Shown: positions 20,281 through 31,665 of the stretch, one piece after another
How the letters are laid out: each line of letters starts with the position of its first letter
Numbering within the stretch: position 1 is the first letter of the stretch
Origin: Adiantum capillus-veneris
Lineage: Eukaryota; Streptophyta; Polypodiopsida; Polypodiales; Pteridaceae
Assembly: GCA_014529385.2 (NCBI GenBank)
Contig: CM043967.1
Span: forward strand, 127,447,182 to 127,511,181
Reading direction: 5' to 3'
Length of the DNA stretch: 64,000 bases
Position numbers and translations under genes: made by a program
Notes under the pieces: generated by a model
Seen by the model: the letters and a program-made list of their open reading frames with translations, nothing else
Told to the model about the DNA's origin: nothing
Database searches by the model: none

Positions 20281-20935
20281 CCTTACTGAAGAGGAAGAGC
20301 AACTTCTAGTCGATACGCTCATGCAATATAAAGATGTCTTTGCATGGTCATACAAAAATCTAAAGGGGATAATCCGGAGATATGTCAGCACACGATTCCC
20401 CTTAAGAGTGATGCCAGACCACACAGACAACGTCCTTACACATACAATGAAATTTTTGCACAAAAAATCAAGGAGGAAATAGACAAAATGAAGGACGCCG
20501 AGATTATCTACGAGATTGAGCACACAGAGTGGGTGTCCCCAATTGTGGTGGTACCCAAAAAGAATGGCAAAACTGCGTGTTTGTGTAAACCTCAAGCAAG
20601 TAAACGCAACTACCATCAGGGATAACTACCCACTGCCAATAACTGATCATGTTATTGAGAGAGTAGCAAGGAAAGAGGCCTATAGTTTCTTGGATGGGTT
20701 CTCAGGCTACAACCAGTTGACGATTAAGGCAGAAGATCAACATAAGACATCTTTTGCAACAGAGTGGGATATATTTGCATACAAGGTAATGCCTTTTGGC
20801 TTGACCAATGCCCCGGCCACATTCCAAAGACTAATGACCCATGCATTCAAAGAATATCTCATACAATTTCTGAAGATCTACATGGATGATCTTTGTGTCC
20901 ACTCCACATCGACGAAGTGACCACATCACTCATCT
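20281..20935 (+). pseudogene. Element B reverse transcriptase, broken
   Basis: Preceded by LMQYKDVFAWSYKNLKGI, the signature just upstream of RT in Tat/Athila-type Ty3 elements. RT motifs: EWVSPIVVVPKKNGK, YSFLDGFSGYNQLTI (first Asp), [17 protein letters not shown] and the catalytic YMDD at 20879-20890. At least three frame changes lie between 20344 and 20935. The catalytic residues are intact but the gene cannot be read through. Confidence 0.88.
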
Positions 20936-21680
20936 AGGAAAAGTCTTTGCAAAATGCAGAACGTATCGTATTTGCTTAAACCCGGAAAAATGTGTCTTCA
21001 TGGTAAGACAGGGTAGAATTCTGGGCCACATAGTGTCCAAAAATGGCATTTCCACTGATCAAGAAAAGGTGCAGACAATTGCTGCACTACCGAGACCAAC
21101 GAAGATAAAAGAAGTGGAAGTATTTATGGGGCATTGCGAATACTACCGGTGTTTCATATATATGTATGCTGTAATAGCTAAGCCATTGTACGCTTTCATC
21201 ACTAAGTTCGAATGGACGGAGAAATGTGAGCAAGATTTCCAAAAATTGAAGCAACATTTGATTTCAGCTCCAATTTTGCAAGCCCCTAACTAGAGCAAAA
21301 TCTTCCATGTCCATGTGGATGCATCGGCCTATGCCATCGGGTGCATATTAGCCCATCCAGGAGAGAAGAAAATGGATTTTTCCATCTGCTACTCCAGTCG
21401 ACAACTAAACAACACAGAGAGAAATTACACCACTATGAAAAGAGAAGGTCTGGGAATGATCTATGCTGTCAAGAAATTTAGACACTACCTTCTAGCCAAC
21501 AAGTTTGTCTTCTTCGTGGATCATCAAGCACTGCTATATCTAGTAAACAAACCTTGCAACACTGGAAGAATTGTCCGCTAGTTTATACTGTTGCTTGAGT
21601 TTGACCTCACGATGGTTGTAAAAAAGGACACCACACACCAGACAGCAGATCATCTTTCACGACTATTTCATGGGGAAGCA
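20936..21680 (+). pseudogene. Element B RT thumb and RNase H, broken
   Basis: Connection: CVFMVRQGRILGHIVSKNGI and FMGHCEYYRCFI. RNase H: FHVHVDASAYAIGCIL (first Asp), YTTMKREGLGMIYAVKKFRHYL (Glu), VFFVDHQALLYLV (Asp) and TTHQTADHLSRL (closing Asp). It is one frame with stops at about 21291 and 21579, so decay here is mild. Confidence 0.87.
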
Positions 21681-22737
21681 CCTGTGGGTGTTGATGAACT
21701 TCCTGATTCATATCTGTTTAACATAGAAATGGTGCCGCGATGGAGCAAAGAGGTCATGCCTCTACTCACAATCGGCTCTTTGCAGATAGAAAGAAAACCA
21801 TCAATGATTCAGCAAACACGGAATCTCATCCTTTTAGTAGGATGTCTTACAAACACGATAAGGATGGGATATTGAGACTATGTGTACAGCCTGAAGATAC
21901 CACCTACTACCTCAAACAAGCTCATATACAAAATACGGGATTTCACACTGGTGAAATACAAACAGGCCAATGGTTACAAAGACCTGGCGTCTACTGTCCA
22001 AACATGGAATACAGTGTCCATAAATATGTAAAATCATGTGTTAGATGTATAATACATCCCCCAGTGGAACATGCCACAATGTTTCGGGTAGTACAAGCAC
22101 CTAAATGGAGTGCTCACATCATTGAGTACTTAAAAAACAAAACCTTTCCAATACAATGGGACAAAGCAAGAAGGAAAACTGTCGAGGAAAAGGCCAAACA
22201 CTATCTGCTCATTGGCAACCAACTTTATAGGCGTAGAAAAGACAAACATTTGCAGTTGTGTGCTACAGAAAGCGAATATTACGTCATCCTAGATCAAGCA
22301 CATGCAGGACAACCCGGAGGACACTTCTCCGCTGATAAAACGGCAAAGCTAGTGCTACACTCGGGCATATGGTGGCCAACCCTATTCATGGATGCAACCA
22401 CATATGTCAAACAATGCGATGAATGTCAACGCACAAAACCACCCTTGAGGAGAGATGAAATGCCACAGAGGTCAATCATGGGAGTACGTGCTTTTGCCAA
22501 ATAGGGCATTGACTTCATTGATCCCATTAACCCTCCAGGATACAGGACACACACACAATACATCATCGTAGCAACAGATTACATGACAAAGTGGGCAGAA
22601 GCCAAAGAAACCCAAAAAAATGATGCAAGGACTACAACTCAGTTCCTTTTCGAAAACGTCTTTACGTAGTATGGACTACCAATTGAAATAGTAAGCGATA
22701 GAGGAACACACTTTGTGAACGACGTCATTGAGACCTA
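21681..22737 (+). pseudogene. Element B integrase, left part
   Basis: The HHCC finger reads DQAHAGQPGGHFSADKTAK and QCDECQRTKPPLRRDEMP. The core opens at GIDFIDPINPPGY after a TAG at 22502-22504 (probably from TGG); the second Asp is in VSDRGTHFVNDVIE. The gene stops there because a hAT element begins, and resumes at about 25746. It matches Element A closely in order and motif. Confidence 0.87.
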
Positions 22738-24060
22738 AGTTGCATTATTCGTTATTCGGGAGACGTATAATACGCGAATAATGGGCATATTATTCGTTTA
22801 TCTAAATTATACGGCCGTATTATACGGTGCCACATCAGCATAAACGGCCAAGCATATAACTTCTTGGTTTTTCGATCGAAAAACTTTTCGAACGAAATTA
22901 TTTTCGATTCAAAATTATAATGATCGAATATTTTAGTATATATAGCAGCACGCGACAGGCCTCACATCACCTTTCACAGTCAGTGGTTTCCATGTGAGTA
23001 CTCTCACCAAACGATCAAAAAAGTAATTTGTAAAAAAACAAAACAATTGGAATTAAATAAAAATTAAAATTCAATTGAATTTAAGTTTTGTGATTCAAAT
23101 TTATGAATTTTTTTTGAAAAAATTAGTAAATAGTTGAAAGTTTGTATTTTGTGAAGAGTTTAATCTCTCACCTGATACAAACTGTAACTATAAGAATCAC
23201 TTGTCAATGTGTTCAATTAATTGACACTTGAAAGTGACTAAAAAAAAAAAGTAGGATATTATCGTTGTGTGTAGAGTGTACTCTCACATGAGATAATTAG
23301 TTTAAAAATATAATTACATAAAAATTAATTTTATGTAATTTAAAGTTCGATTTTGACGTGTAGAGATATTGACACTTGAAAGTGACTAATAAAAAAAGTA
23401 GGATATTATCGTTGTGTGTAGAGTGTACTCTCACATGAGATAATTAGTTTAAAAATATAATTACATAAAAATTAATTTTATGTAATTTAAAGTTCGATTT
23501 TTATGTGTAGAGATTTTCTCTCACTTCAAAATGAATATAATGAAACAAAATTATATTTTTACGTTTTGTGTAGAGCTATTCACACTGCTATGCTCTCACT
23601 AGAGTAAAAATTTAGGAAAAACATGTCCAAAAATATTGATATTCTCTTATCTTTATTTGGACTGCAAAATCTACCGTATTGTGTGAGAGCATACACATGC
23701 TCGCATTGTAGATAGATAATCGCTTAAAAATCTATGGTAAAGTGTAAGAACTTTTTGTTCGCACTTTACATAGATACGATAATTATCAAGTATTGTAAGT
23801 GATTATCGTTTTGACATTTAAAAGTGTCACTTATAGCTCTTGTATGTATAACAATTTATAATGATAATCATTTTAATACTTGATTTAATTGTAATTATTG
23901 ATTATCGTAATGTGTTAAAGCTACAAGCTTGCACTTTAGATAAATCGATGCAATTTATATGTAATCCAATGGTATTGTTTTTTATTATTGTATTTCTGTT
24001 CAATCATTGTTTTTAATTATTTTAATTTCCTTCAATCATTGTTAGTTAAATTAATTTAAT
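22738..24060 (+). other. hAT left noncoding region
   Basis: About 1.3 kb, strongly AT-rich, with no coding signal. It contains inverted and direct ATTATTCG motifs (22744, 22775, 22789), a 12 bp palindrome ATACGGCCGTAT (22809-22820), an 18 bp palindrome at 22867-22884 and a two-unit tandem duplication at 23223-23517. Repeated GTGTAGAG and CTCTCAC motifs occur through it. Possible transposase-binding and promoter region; inference only. Confidence 0.6.
23223..23517 (+). repeat. 148 bp tandem duplication
   Basis: Two adjacent units, starting GACACTTGAAAGTGACTA at 23223 and 23371, almost identical over about 147 bp apart from an A-run and a few bases. It looks recent. Confidence 0.9.
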
Positions 24061-24067
24061 GTTTTAA

Positions 24068-24571
24068 TTGATTTTGATTATGAAAATGATCATTGACTTT
24101 GTTTTTACTAGCAAATTACTTTTGTGCATCATGGTGAAAGGACAAGAGTGGAGTTATGTGCATGAGTTGAAAGCTGGGAGAAATACATCTCGACTTAAAT
24201 GTAAATCTTGTGGCCACGAGTTCAGTGGTAATGCAACCAGAATTAAAGAGCATTTATTTAAAGTCCCTGGCAATGTTGAAAAGTGCGGGACACCACCAAA
24301 AGATATTCATGAAAAATTTGCCATGTATTCTCGCAAAGTAAAGTTGATTCTTGCAGCTAAACATAAAGGTGATGTTTCTAAAAATATTCATGCAAATATT
24401 GAACCATCTGTATGCAATGAGGCAACAGAAGAGGTGTGTACCACTCAAGTAAACAATCAAAGTTGTCAATTGAACCCTCTTCATGGACATGCTTCTACAT
24501 CAGGAGGAGTTCCTAGCACTAGCAAATCCGCAGAGCGTCATCCAATGGACAGACAATGCCTAAATCATTAG
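24068..24571 (+). pseudogene. hAT N-terminal BED-type zinc finger region
   Basis: Reads GQEWSYVHEL, then LKCKSCGHEFSGNATRIKEH and NVEKCG: a C-x2-C...H...C BED-type finger typical of plant hAT transposases that bind terminal repeats. A likely start is the ATG at 24131 (MVKGQEWSYV). The frame ends at 24571 and the transposase continues in another frame, so the gene is split by at least one frameshift. Confidence 0.8.
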
Positions 24572-25714
24572 GTAAACAATGGTTGCTTGAGTTGCATTTA
24601 AAATGGACACAAGCATTTGTTTCGTGTGGCATATCGTTCAATGCTATGCGCAATCCAATATTTCAAGATGCTTTGATGAGTACAGCCAAAAAAGGATTTG
24701 TGCTTCCTGACTATAACAAGATGCGAACTGAATAACTTGATAAAGTCAAAGACAATACTGAAGCCATTCTCAAACGCACAGTTCTAGAGTTTGTTCCAAC
24801 ATATGGATGCACCATAGCATTGGATGGATGGACTAACTGTCAGAAAGAACCTTTAATCAATGTAATGCTTATTAACCCTAGAGGGGCTATGTTCGTGGAA
24901 GCAATTGACAGCTCATTGAAAGAGAAGACTATCACCTACCTAGCAGGGGTGTATGAGCGTGCAATTGCAAAGGCAGGTGGACCAAAGAATTGTCACAGAT
25001 AATGCGGCCAACTACAAAGGAGCAGGAAGAGCTATTCAAGTCAAGTATCCGGAGATTTCTTGGGTACCATGTGCAGCTCACACTTTAAATTTTCTTTTAA
25101 AAGATATTGGTAAAATGGCATGTGTGAAGCAAACTTTATTGGATGCAAATCATGTGGTGAAATTCATTAGAGAGCATCAATTTTTGTATGCTCTTTTTCG
25201 AACCAAGTCACCAAATAAAGCTTTGCAAATATTTTGCGCAACAAGGTTTGCTACGGCATACTATGTTCTTGCTGCTTTGCAAGAGTTGAAGCTTGCATTG
25301 ATGGAAACCTTAGCAGACAGAAGATGGGATGGATGGCTTAGCAAGTATCCAAGTTATCAGGAAGCAGTTGGTCGATGTGAGCAAATAGTAAACTCGCCAG
25401 TCTTTTGGCGTAATGTAGAAAGAATAGTAACTATGTCAAAGCCATTTGTAGATCTTTTGAGAGCAGTTGACACAGATTCTTTTATTTTTGGTTGGGTCTA
25501 CTGGTATATGTCAGAGGCTATACGCAAGCTAAGAGAAAATGTCAATTTTGGTGCAAAGGATAAAGCTACCATGATTACAATTGTTAACAAGTGTTGGGTG
25601 CAGTTGCATACGCCATTGCATGGTGCGGCTTTTGTATTGGATCCTAAGTTTCAAATGCATCAGCACAATCTACCAACAAAGAAGTTTTCGATAAGTTTAA
25701 CGGCACCACTCTGA
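24572..25714 (+). pseudogene. hAT transposase, DUF659-like core, broken
   Basis: GISFNAMRNPIFQDAL and YGCTIALDGWTNCQKEPLIN are the DUF659 signature (first catalytic Asp region). A frameshift near 24960-25000 is followed by IVTDNAANYKGAGRAI (second Asp region), WVPCAAHTLNFLLKDIG, and then helical sequence to LHTPLHGAAFVLDPKF. The usual C-terminal hAT dimerisation domain is not present. An extra TAA at 24733-24735 interrupts the first part. Recognition is secure; it is inactive. Confidence 0.88.
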
Positions 25715-25745
25715 GATATATCATGGATCACAAAAGGCCCCATCC

Positions 25746-26350
25746 AAAATCACGGACGAATTCATGGTGGTCCATCGAAATTCAGCACCCTATCATCCGC
25801 AAGCCAACGGATAGGCAGAGAGTACCAACAAAATCCTATGCACAGTGCTCACCAAAATAGTCAGTGACTTAAGAAATGATTAGGATCAAAAGTTACACAC
25901 CACCTTATGGGCTTACCGTGTAGCTTTTAAAACGTCCATTGAAACAACTCCCTTTAACCTGGTATTTGGAATTAATGCGATACTACCATTGGAATTCCTA
26001 GTCAAATCCCTCAGAGTGGCAACACAATTAGGATGGACGGGCCATGAGCTATCGGAGAGACTAGACACACTAGAACAGTTAGATGAAACTAGACTTAAAG
26101 CGATAGCTCGGATATATGCTCAGAAAAAAGTAAATGAAAGATTTTTATGATCAACACGTGATTGGTAAGGAGTTCCAGAAGGGGGATTACGTTCTCATGT
26201 ACACGTTGAAACAGCACTCCATAAAACTCAAAAAGCAAGGAATGGGGCCTTTTGTGATCCATGATATATCGCAGAGTGGTGCCGTTAAACTTGCAACATT
26301 GGCGGGAGAGGAGATGCCTAATTGGACGAGTGGTTGCAGGTTAAAGAAAT
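25746..26350 (+). pseudogene. Element B integrase, right part with GPF module
   Basis: Resumes with EFMVVHRNSAPYHPQANG, where the expected catalytic Glu follows a TAG (after Gly of QANG), then LHTTLWAYRVAFKTSIETTPFNLVFG. The C-terminal tail has KGDYVLMYTLKQHSIKLKKQGMGPFVI. It is broken by stops and at least two frame changes. Confidence 0.85.
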
Positions 26351-26991
26351 ATCTTCTTCCGCTGACACCAGACGAACTCGCAACACTCCATGCAGCAGCT
26401 CAACGCAAATGTCAAGCACAGGACATTCGGGAACAAGCACAGCAGGAGACCAAACTCAAAATATTGAAACGCAAAGAGCAAGCAAACTTCCAGAGGAAAG
26501 AACAACAGGATGTGGCTATTTAGGATGCTCCGATAGCATCCATACAAACGACGACTACATGGCTAGGAGGGATGGATCTACGCATTCAGTTACAACTTGC
26601 CAACAACACCATCGAAAGAGTGTTAGTGGACATAGGGGCCAGGGCTAATGTGGTTAACTACTCCACTTTCAGAAAAATCACACAGGAACCTCTAATGCCC
26701 AACACTATGGGGTTCAAGGTCGCAAACAGAGGTACTATGGACAGTCTGGGCCACATAAATTTGCCAATCAACATTGATGGAACAGTTTATCCACATCAAT
26801 TTCACGTGGTCGAAGATCATCAGTTGAACGAAGCAATTATTCTGGGAGTGTCGTGGATGCACACTTATCAGGCCACACCAAACTGGCAGGACAACACATT
26901 ACGCATCAAAGATGAGGGCCAATCTTTAGCCATGCCATTCATACAAACGGACTATGAATGGGAACCTCTACCTTCGCCACCTGTGGGGTAG
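26351..26991 (+). pseudogene. Element B post-integrase linker and retropepsin-like domain
   Basis: A Gln/Lys/Glu-rich helical linker (QRKCQAQDIREQAQQETKLK) follows the integrase directly. A TAG at 26521-26523 separates it from a domain reading ERVLVDIGARANVVNYSTF (D-I-G where D-S/T-G is expected) and EAIILGVSWMHTYQATPNW about 65 residues later. This pair of motifs and their spacing match a retropepsin. The same arrangement occurs in Element A with only distant sequence similarity, so the order integrase then protease-like domain is a property of the lineage, not a local accident. No protease is visible upstream of B's RT. Confidence 0.7.
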
Positions 26992-27552
26992 CTCAGCGAT
27001 CATCCACCACCATGGTCATGAAAATATGGTTTAAGAAATCAATCATGGAAACCAAGCCTAGGCAATTGTGGATACCTTAACGCCAAATCAATACACGTAA
27101 ACCTACATTGCCTACACAAAAGTTAAACCATCACAAATTTCCCACCACTGTTGTCAAACGGCCTAACCCGAGGGACCACTCTCTTCAACATCCAACCACA
27201 CTCAAATGGGTATGGAAACCAAAACAACATCGCCTTCATGATGCCTCTTCTAGTGGCTCCATACCTAAGAAATTTCGATGGAAACCCAAAAAATGCCAAC
27301 AACCGCCATCCGCAGCATCAAAACTCTTGCAGGTCACAGTCAAACACAGAGCACGCCTTCTACAACTACTATTGTTCGGACCACGCAGCTTCCAAGGAAC
27401 CTCGCCACCAACAGCCACTGAAAATATTGTTTAGCACCTATCTCTTGCACAACAATTTGTTTTACCATGCATATCCTCCATGAGCATCATAGAGCCACAC
27501 TATACGACTGCATAGACACGCGCTTTATTCCCATGCACTCTGACACATGCTC
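26992..27552 (+). other. Element B 3' untranslated region
   Basis: About 560 nt with chance frames and no domain, between the retropepsin-like stop and the PPT hairpin. It ends in sequence similar to the equivalent part of Element A. Confidence 0.5.
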
Positions 27553-27563
27553 GTCGGGACGAC
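27553..27563 (+). other. Hairpin next to the PPT, Element B copy
   Basis: GTCG-GGA-CGAC, 4 bp stem, 7 nt before the PPT; the counterpart of 12263-12274 and 18350-18361. Confidence 0.55.
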
Positions 27564-27570
27564 TCACTCT

Positions 27571-27584
27571 AGGAAGGGGGGAAA
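27571..27584 (+). other. Polypurine tract of Element B
   Basis: AGGAAGGGGGGAAA directly precedes TGCAGTTGGAG, the presumed LTR start. Confidence 0.7.
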
Positions 27585-28160
27585 TGCAGTTGGAGTACCA
27601 TTTGTATATACCATTATTATCATCCTACTTCTTTCTTTTCTTTTCTTTCCCGTTTCCTTAAAAAACACAAGTTTTTCAAAGCCTAACTCTTAGTTGGCAT
27701 AATCATGAGCCATACCGTCACGATCTAATACCAGAATAAGAGTATGTATATAAGGGAGCTGACACTAATTTTGGCTAATTTTTGGCCGACTAATAATCAT
27801 TGGAAATAATTTTCTTTTACAAAATCGCAAAAAATGACAGGTAATCAACAAAAAATTGATAAGTCAAGCCAGGAAAGTCAGAATCGACTTTTGAAATCAA
27901 ACGCCAAAACTTCAAAGCAAGGACTTCAAACATGGAAAATATGGAAAAATTCAACACAAAATGAATTTTGGGCCAACTTCTGAAGGATCAAAACTGCAGA
28001 TCGGACTCCATTTGTAAATCGAGTGTCAGAATGACAAACAGTTCGAACCGCAGGTGATGTGCCCAACAAGATATGAGCAATGAAGGTAAGTATAAATGGG
28101 GCATTCCGGGTAGACTGGGATCATATAGTCAAAAAAGGGCAACAGAAGCTTTTTTGCATT

Positions 28161-28207
<47 letters not shown>

Positions 28208-28402
28208 ATAGGAGCATACAGTTTTCGGAATTGCTTCTGCCTACACCATGCAGCTCAGTGTTTTGAGAGGGAACTCAGCCTCTTGGGGATTCACCACCTA
28301 GATTGATTGGGACCCTACATTTTTTGCAGCGTTTCAAGATTCTAAAGCTTATCGTGTCTTGCTGCCAGCACCAAGCTCCTCCTTGCTTTGGCGACCCATC
28401 TG
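27585..28402 (+). repeat. Probable 3' LTR of Element B (end not determined)
   Basis: Starts TGCAGTTGGAG after the PPT and carries a TATA box (TGTATATAAGGG, 27745-27756) and a (GA)n tract at 28163-28205. With no second copy in the window, the end cannot be fixed; it must lie before the Copia-type remnant at 28403. Confidence 0.45.
28163..28205 (+). repeat. (GA)n microsatellite
   Basis: About 21 uninterrupted GA units inside the presumed Element B LTR. Confidence 0.9.
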
Positions 28403-28415
28403 GGCTCTGATACCA
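28403..28415 (-). other. Initiator-Met PBS, remnant of a minus-strand LTR element
   Basis: On the minus strand this reads TGGTATCAGAGCC, the classic tRNA-iMet primer site, two bases after ...CCCCATCA (minus-strand end of an LTR at 28418). The following minus-strand bases (CAGATGGGTCGCCAAAG) resemble the start of a Copia-type internal region. The rest of the element is absent or unrecognised. Confidence 0.5.
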
Positions 28416-28417
28416 GT

Positions 28418-29930
28418 TGATGGGGTTGCATCTATGGGGGATACCACCAGTGAGGTGCCATGGCAAGATGTAGGTGTAGCAGAACGAGCAAGATAGAGAG
28501 AGAATTTGACACAGCAGCAAAAACAACACGCTATGATTGATTATATTTTTGTGTAAAAAACCTTACAATATATGAAGTAAAACTTGCCATGCACACTAAA
28601 AAGGAACTTGAGTTGATCTGCATGCATTATGAGAGTTTTCCCACCACAGGCTAAGACACCAATATAAACCCGGGCTTGCATACCCAAGAAGAACTACGTT
28701 GATGAGAAACGATGGCAAGTCCCTTTCAGGGAAAGTCAAGAAGATGTATTCTTACATTCTAGAATCTTCAATAAGTCTAAAAATGGTCATCCATACAGTT
28801 ACCTCCTCTTGGATTTTGTGGCCCATGCAAAATAATCAAGTGAGTTGGCAATATAGTCTACACACTCTCATATTCATCCAGTTTTTGTAATCCATTTACA
28901 TAAACATTTACAAAGGGAGACAACAATGTCAATCAGAATGTTCTTGTTGATTTTGTCGAACTTCCCACTCAAACACATGAACCTAAACATTTTCTTGACT
29001 ATCATGGTATAGGTCAAGTGCAAAGATAGGCATGAGGAAAGGGCCACTTGGAAAAAACTTAGTGTTCTTGCAAAGAAATAGCCTACCTTTGCGTTCAAGG
29101 GATAGCCTACCTTTGTATTCAAGGACAAAAATGCTTCTCCAAGGGAGGAACAATGTCAGCAAAATGGTAGGACCAAGGGAGGCATAGCTCTAGCCTAGGC
29201 AAGAAATGTTCAAGTGATCCCTAAAGATATGCTATAAGTCTACAAAAGGAGACAAGTTGGGTGGAGAATTGCATGCTCTAGTTACCTCTGGCCTTTTAGA
29301 TTCACACAATCCATCATTGGTAGACCATCTATGCCTCTTGTGGTGATTTTCAAAGTTGATGGTGGTGACTACAAAAAAAATTGATGTATTTGTAGTTTCT
29401 TGAATTGCAGTGATTACCATGACTGGTAGTGCCATGGACACCATGTCTTTTGAGTGTGGTGGTCAATGATGAGATGGTGCAATCTTTGTGCATTTGATGC
29501 AATTTTTTTTATGCTATGAGATTCCATCTCCTCTGGTGCATTGGTTGTGCCATTCACTCCACATAGTTCTTTGCATATTCAAATTCTATTTGGATTCACA
29601 CCTTTCAAGTTCTGCATTGATTCCTTGATTTGATATGCCATGTGTGGTGATTGGCATCATGTGTATTTTGAAAGTGTTTCACCCTTAAAAGCAACCTCTA
29701 TGCGCTATTGATGACAAATTCAATGCTTGTTTCAAGTGAATCAACACTTGATGCATTGATTGTCTCCCTTGTTAGGCTCATTTTTGTATGCATGAAAAAA
29801 TTTGTAAAGCTAAAATTTCAATTTTTATCCTTGTTGAGAATGTGATGTTGGATTGTGTAGCCTTATGCTTGTTTGGGTGGAGCCAAGAGCTCCCCTTCCT
29901 CTTATGTATTTATGGCTAAAACTTGGTGAT
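28418..29930. other. Unassigned sequence, probably LTR remnant then LINE 5' part
   Basis: The first few hundred bases are probably the minus-strand LTR belonging to the PBS at 28403. The rest has no open frame of note. Its right side runs into the LINE endonuclease fragment, so some of it may be decayed LINE. A short direct repeat (ATAGCCTACCTTTG) occurs at about 29078 and 29102. Confidence 0.35.
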
Positions 29931-30070
29931 TGTGCAGCTGAGTGTAGATACCACCCAGAGTATGGCAGACCACTTTCCCTTAAAAATGAAAATTGCAAGG
30001 GCTAAGGAGGAAGATCTCTATTTAGAAAGGAAGTAAAAAAAACTTTTTTTGGGGGATCATCTCTTCAAGG
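29930..30070 (+). pseudogene. L1-type LINE fragment, end of endonuclease domain
   Basis: Reads STQSMADHFPLKMKIARAKE in one frame; the S-DHFPL motif is typical of the end of L1 endonuclease domains. It ends in CAAGG (30066-30070), the duplicated target of Element D, and continues after D at 38445. Confidence 0.5.
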
Positions 30071-31665
30071 TGTCATAATATATAATATCTAATTCTCCTA
30101 AATGATTTTCTCATGTTAAACTGGTTGTTTAATATGGGGAAGTGCCAGGGGAAAAAAAGCTAGAATATTGGTTAAGCTGGCAGACTGGCCACATCCAAAG
30201 GAGGGAAAATAGGGATCCAAAGGAGGGGCCATCTGCAAAAAATCAATGTGCAACAATGGGCTTCAAAGACCCTAAGGTTCAGTCCATTAAGACTTCCAAA
30301 ATGCTAAGGTTCCAAAATTCAAAGGTTGTGTCCAATGGTTAAGCTTAGGAAATTTGGATGCTTTGTATGTGTGTAAAAAGTCTTCCCAAGTCCTACAAAG
30401 GAGGGGGTAATCCCAAGAAGTAGGGGATGAGAAATATTTACACACACACACTCACAAGCTTCCTTTACACACAAGGGGAAAGAGGGACATATGTCAGCTC
30501 CCTAGCCCAGATGCCCACAAGGTGTACTCAATCCCTATTGGATGGCCATGGAGGTGGACCAATGAGAATTAGGCTAGAGTAAATCTAGTTTAATTAATTT
30601 AAAAACACTTGATAAAAGAACCAATAGGAATTAAGATTTTTAGAAGACTATTGGACAGTCTCCCAAGGGGTCCAATGAGCATTCAGCATCCCAATGGCTT
30701 GCCTGATTCCTATTGGCCAGGAGACAAAGGGGTCCAATGAGAGTTTAGTTGTAGTAATTAATTACCAAAAGCTCTCACAAAAGGGGAAAGGGGGGACACA
30801 TGACAGAAGGCGATCACTTATGATGCTTAAATTTCAGTGGCTAAGCATGGCATGGGCCAATAGGGTGTGAGCGTGAGCAAATAGCAAGAGGGGTCGACCA
30901 AGAGAGAGAGGGAGCTGATTTTTCAAATGCATGATTTCACACACACACACACACACACATTAGTCCATGTGTGTAGTAAGAAGACTCTCTCTCTCCTCCT
31001 CAAGCTTGAATGGAAAGCTTATCACCTACTCCAAGCTTGTGAGAAGGGAGGCCTACACCAACAACTCTTGGCTTTGTGATGCAAATCCAACCAGGAGCCA
31101 AGCTTCAATGCATGCTCATCTCCTCTAACATGATAATTACTAAGCTAAGCTATGCTAACATGAGTAATTACGTGAGGAGATGTACATCTTTGTCGTAAGA
31201 CTACTCCTTCTTCCTCTCGATCTACTCTCATACCCCGCTAGCTCTCACCATCTTCAAAGGTGTGTGAGGTCTTGGGTCTAAGACCGTGAGGCAATTGATG
31301 TTGTGTTTAATAAGTGTTTTTCTTAGTGCTTGAAGTTTTCCATCTTCATTCCACTAGCTAGGATTGAAGGAGCACAAAGAATTGTATTGTAAAATGTCTC
31401 TCTTGATGGGAGAAACCATCAAACAAATTCTTTTGGAGGGGGGACCGGCTCCATACAAATCCGGTCCTCAACTATTATCGATTGCTTAATTTCTGTCTCT
31501 TTTGAAGTATTGTTCATGCTATCTAACTATGTGTTATACTTTTTGTTGCTCTCTCTCCACCCAAGCACTCTTGTTATTCTCATTAGGAATCTATTCTAAT
31601 GAAATGCTCACTATGTTCATGCTATTTTCCGCTATACACAAGTTACTAGACCATTAAATGTTACA
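30071..31665 (+). repeat. 5' LTR of Element D
   Basis: TGTCATAATA...TTACA, about 1.6 kb, matching 36928-38444 and 57232-58761. It contains CA repeats and no coding signal. Confidence 0.82.

Larger units (their letters stand above)
22738..25745 (+). mobile_element. hAT DNA transposon, right end truncated or eroded
   Basis: Splits the B integrase between the DVIE codons and EFMVVHR. It carries an AT-rich, palindrome-rich left region (22738-24060), a BED-type zinc finger ORF and a DUF659-type transposase. I do not see the complement of the left end (TAAGTTGCATTATTCG) at the right side, nor a clean 8 bp duplication, and the C-terminal dimerisation domain is missing. Ends are therefore approximate. 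Confidence 0.75.
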
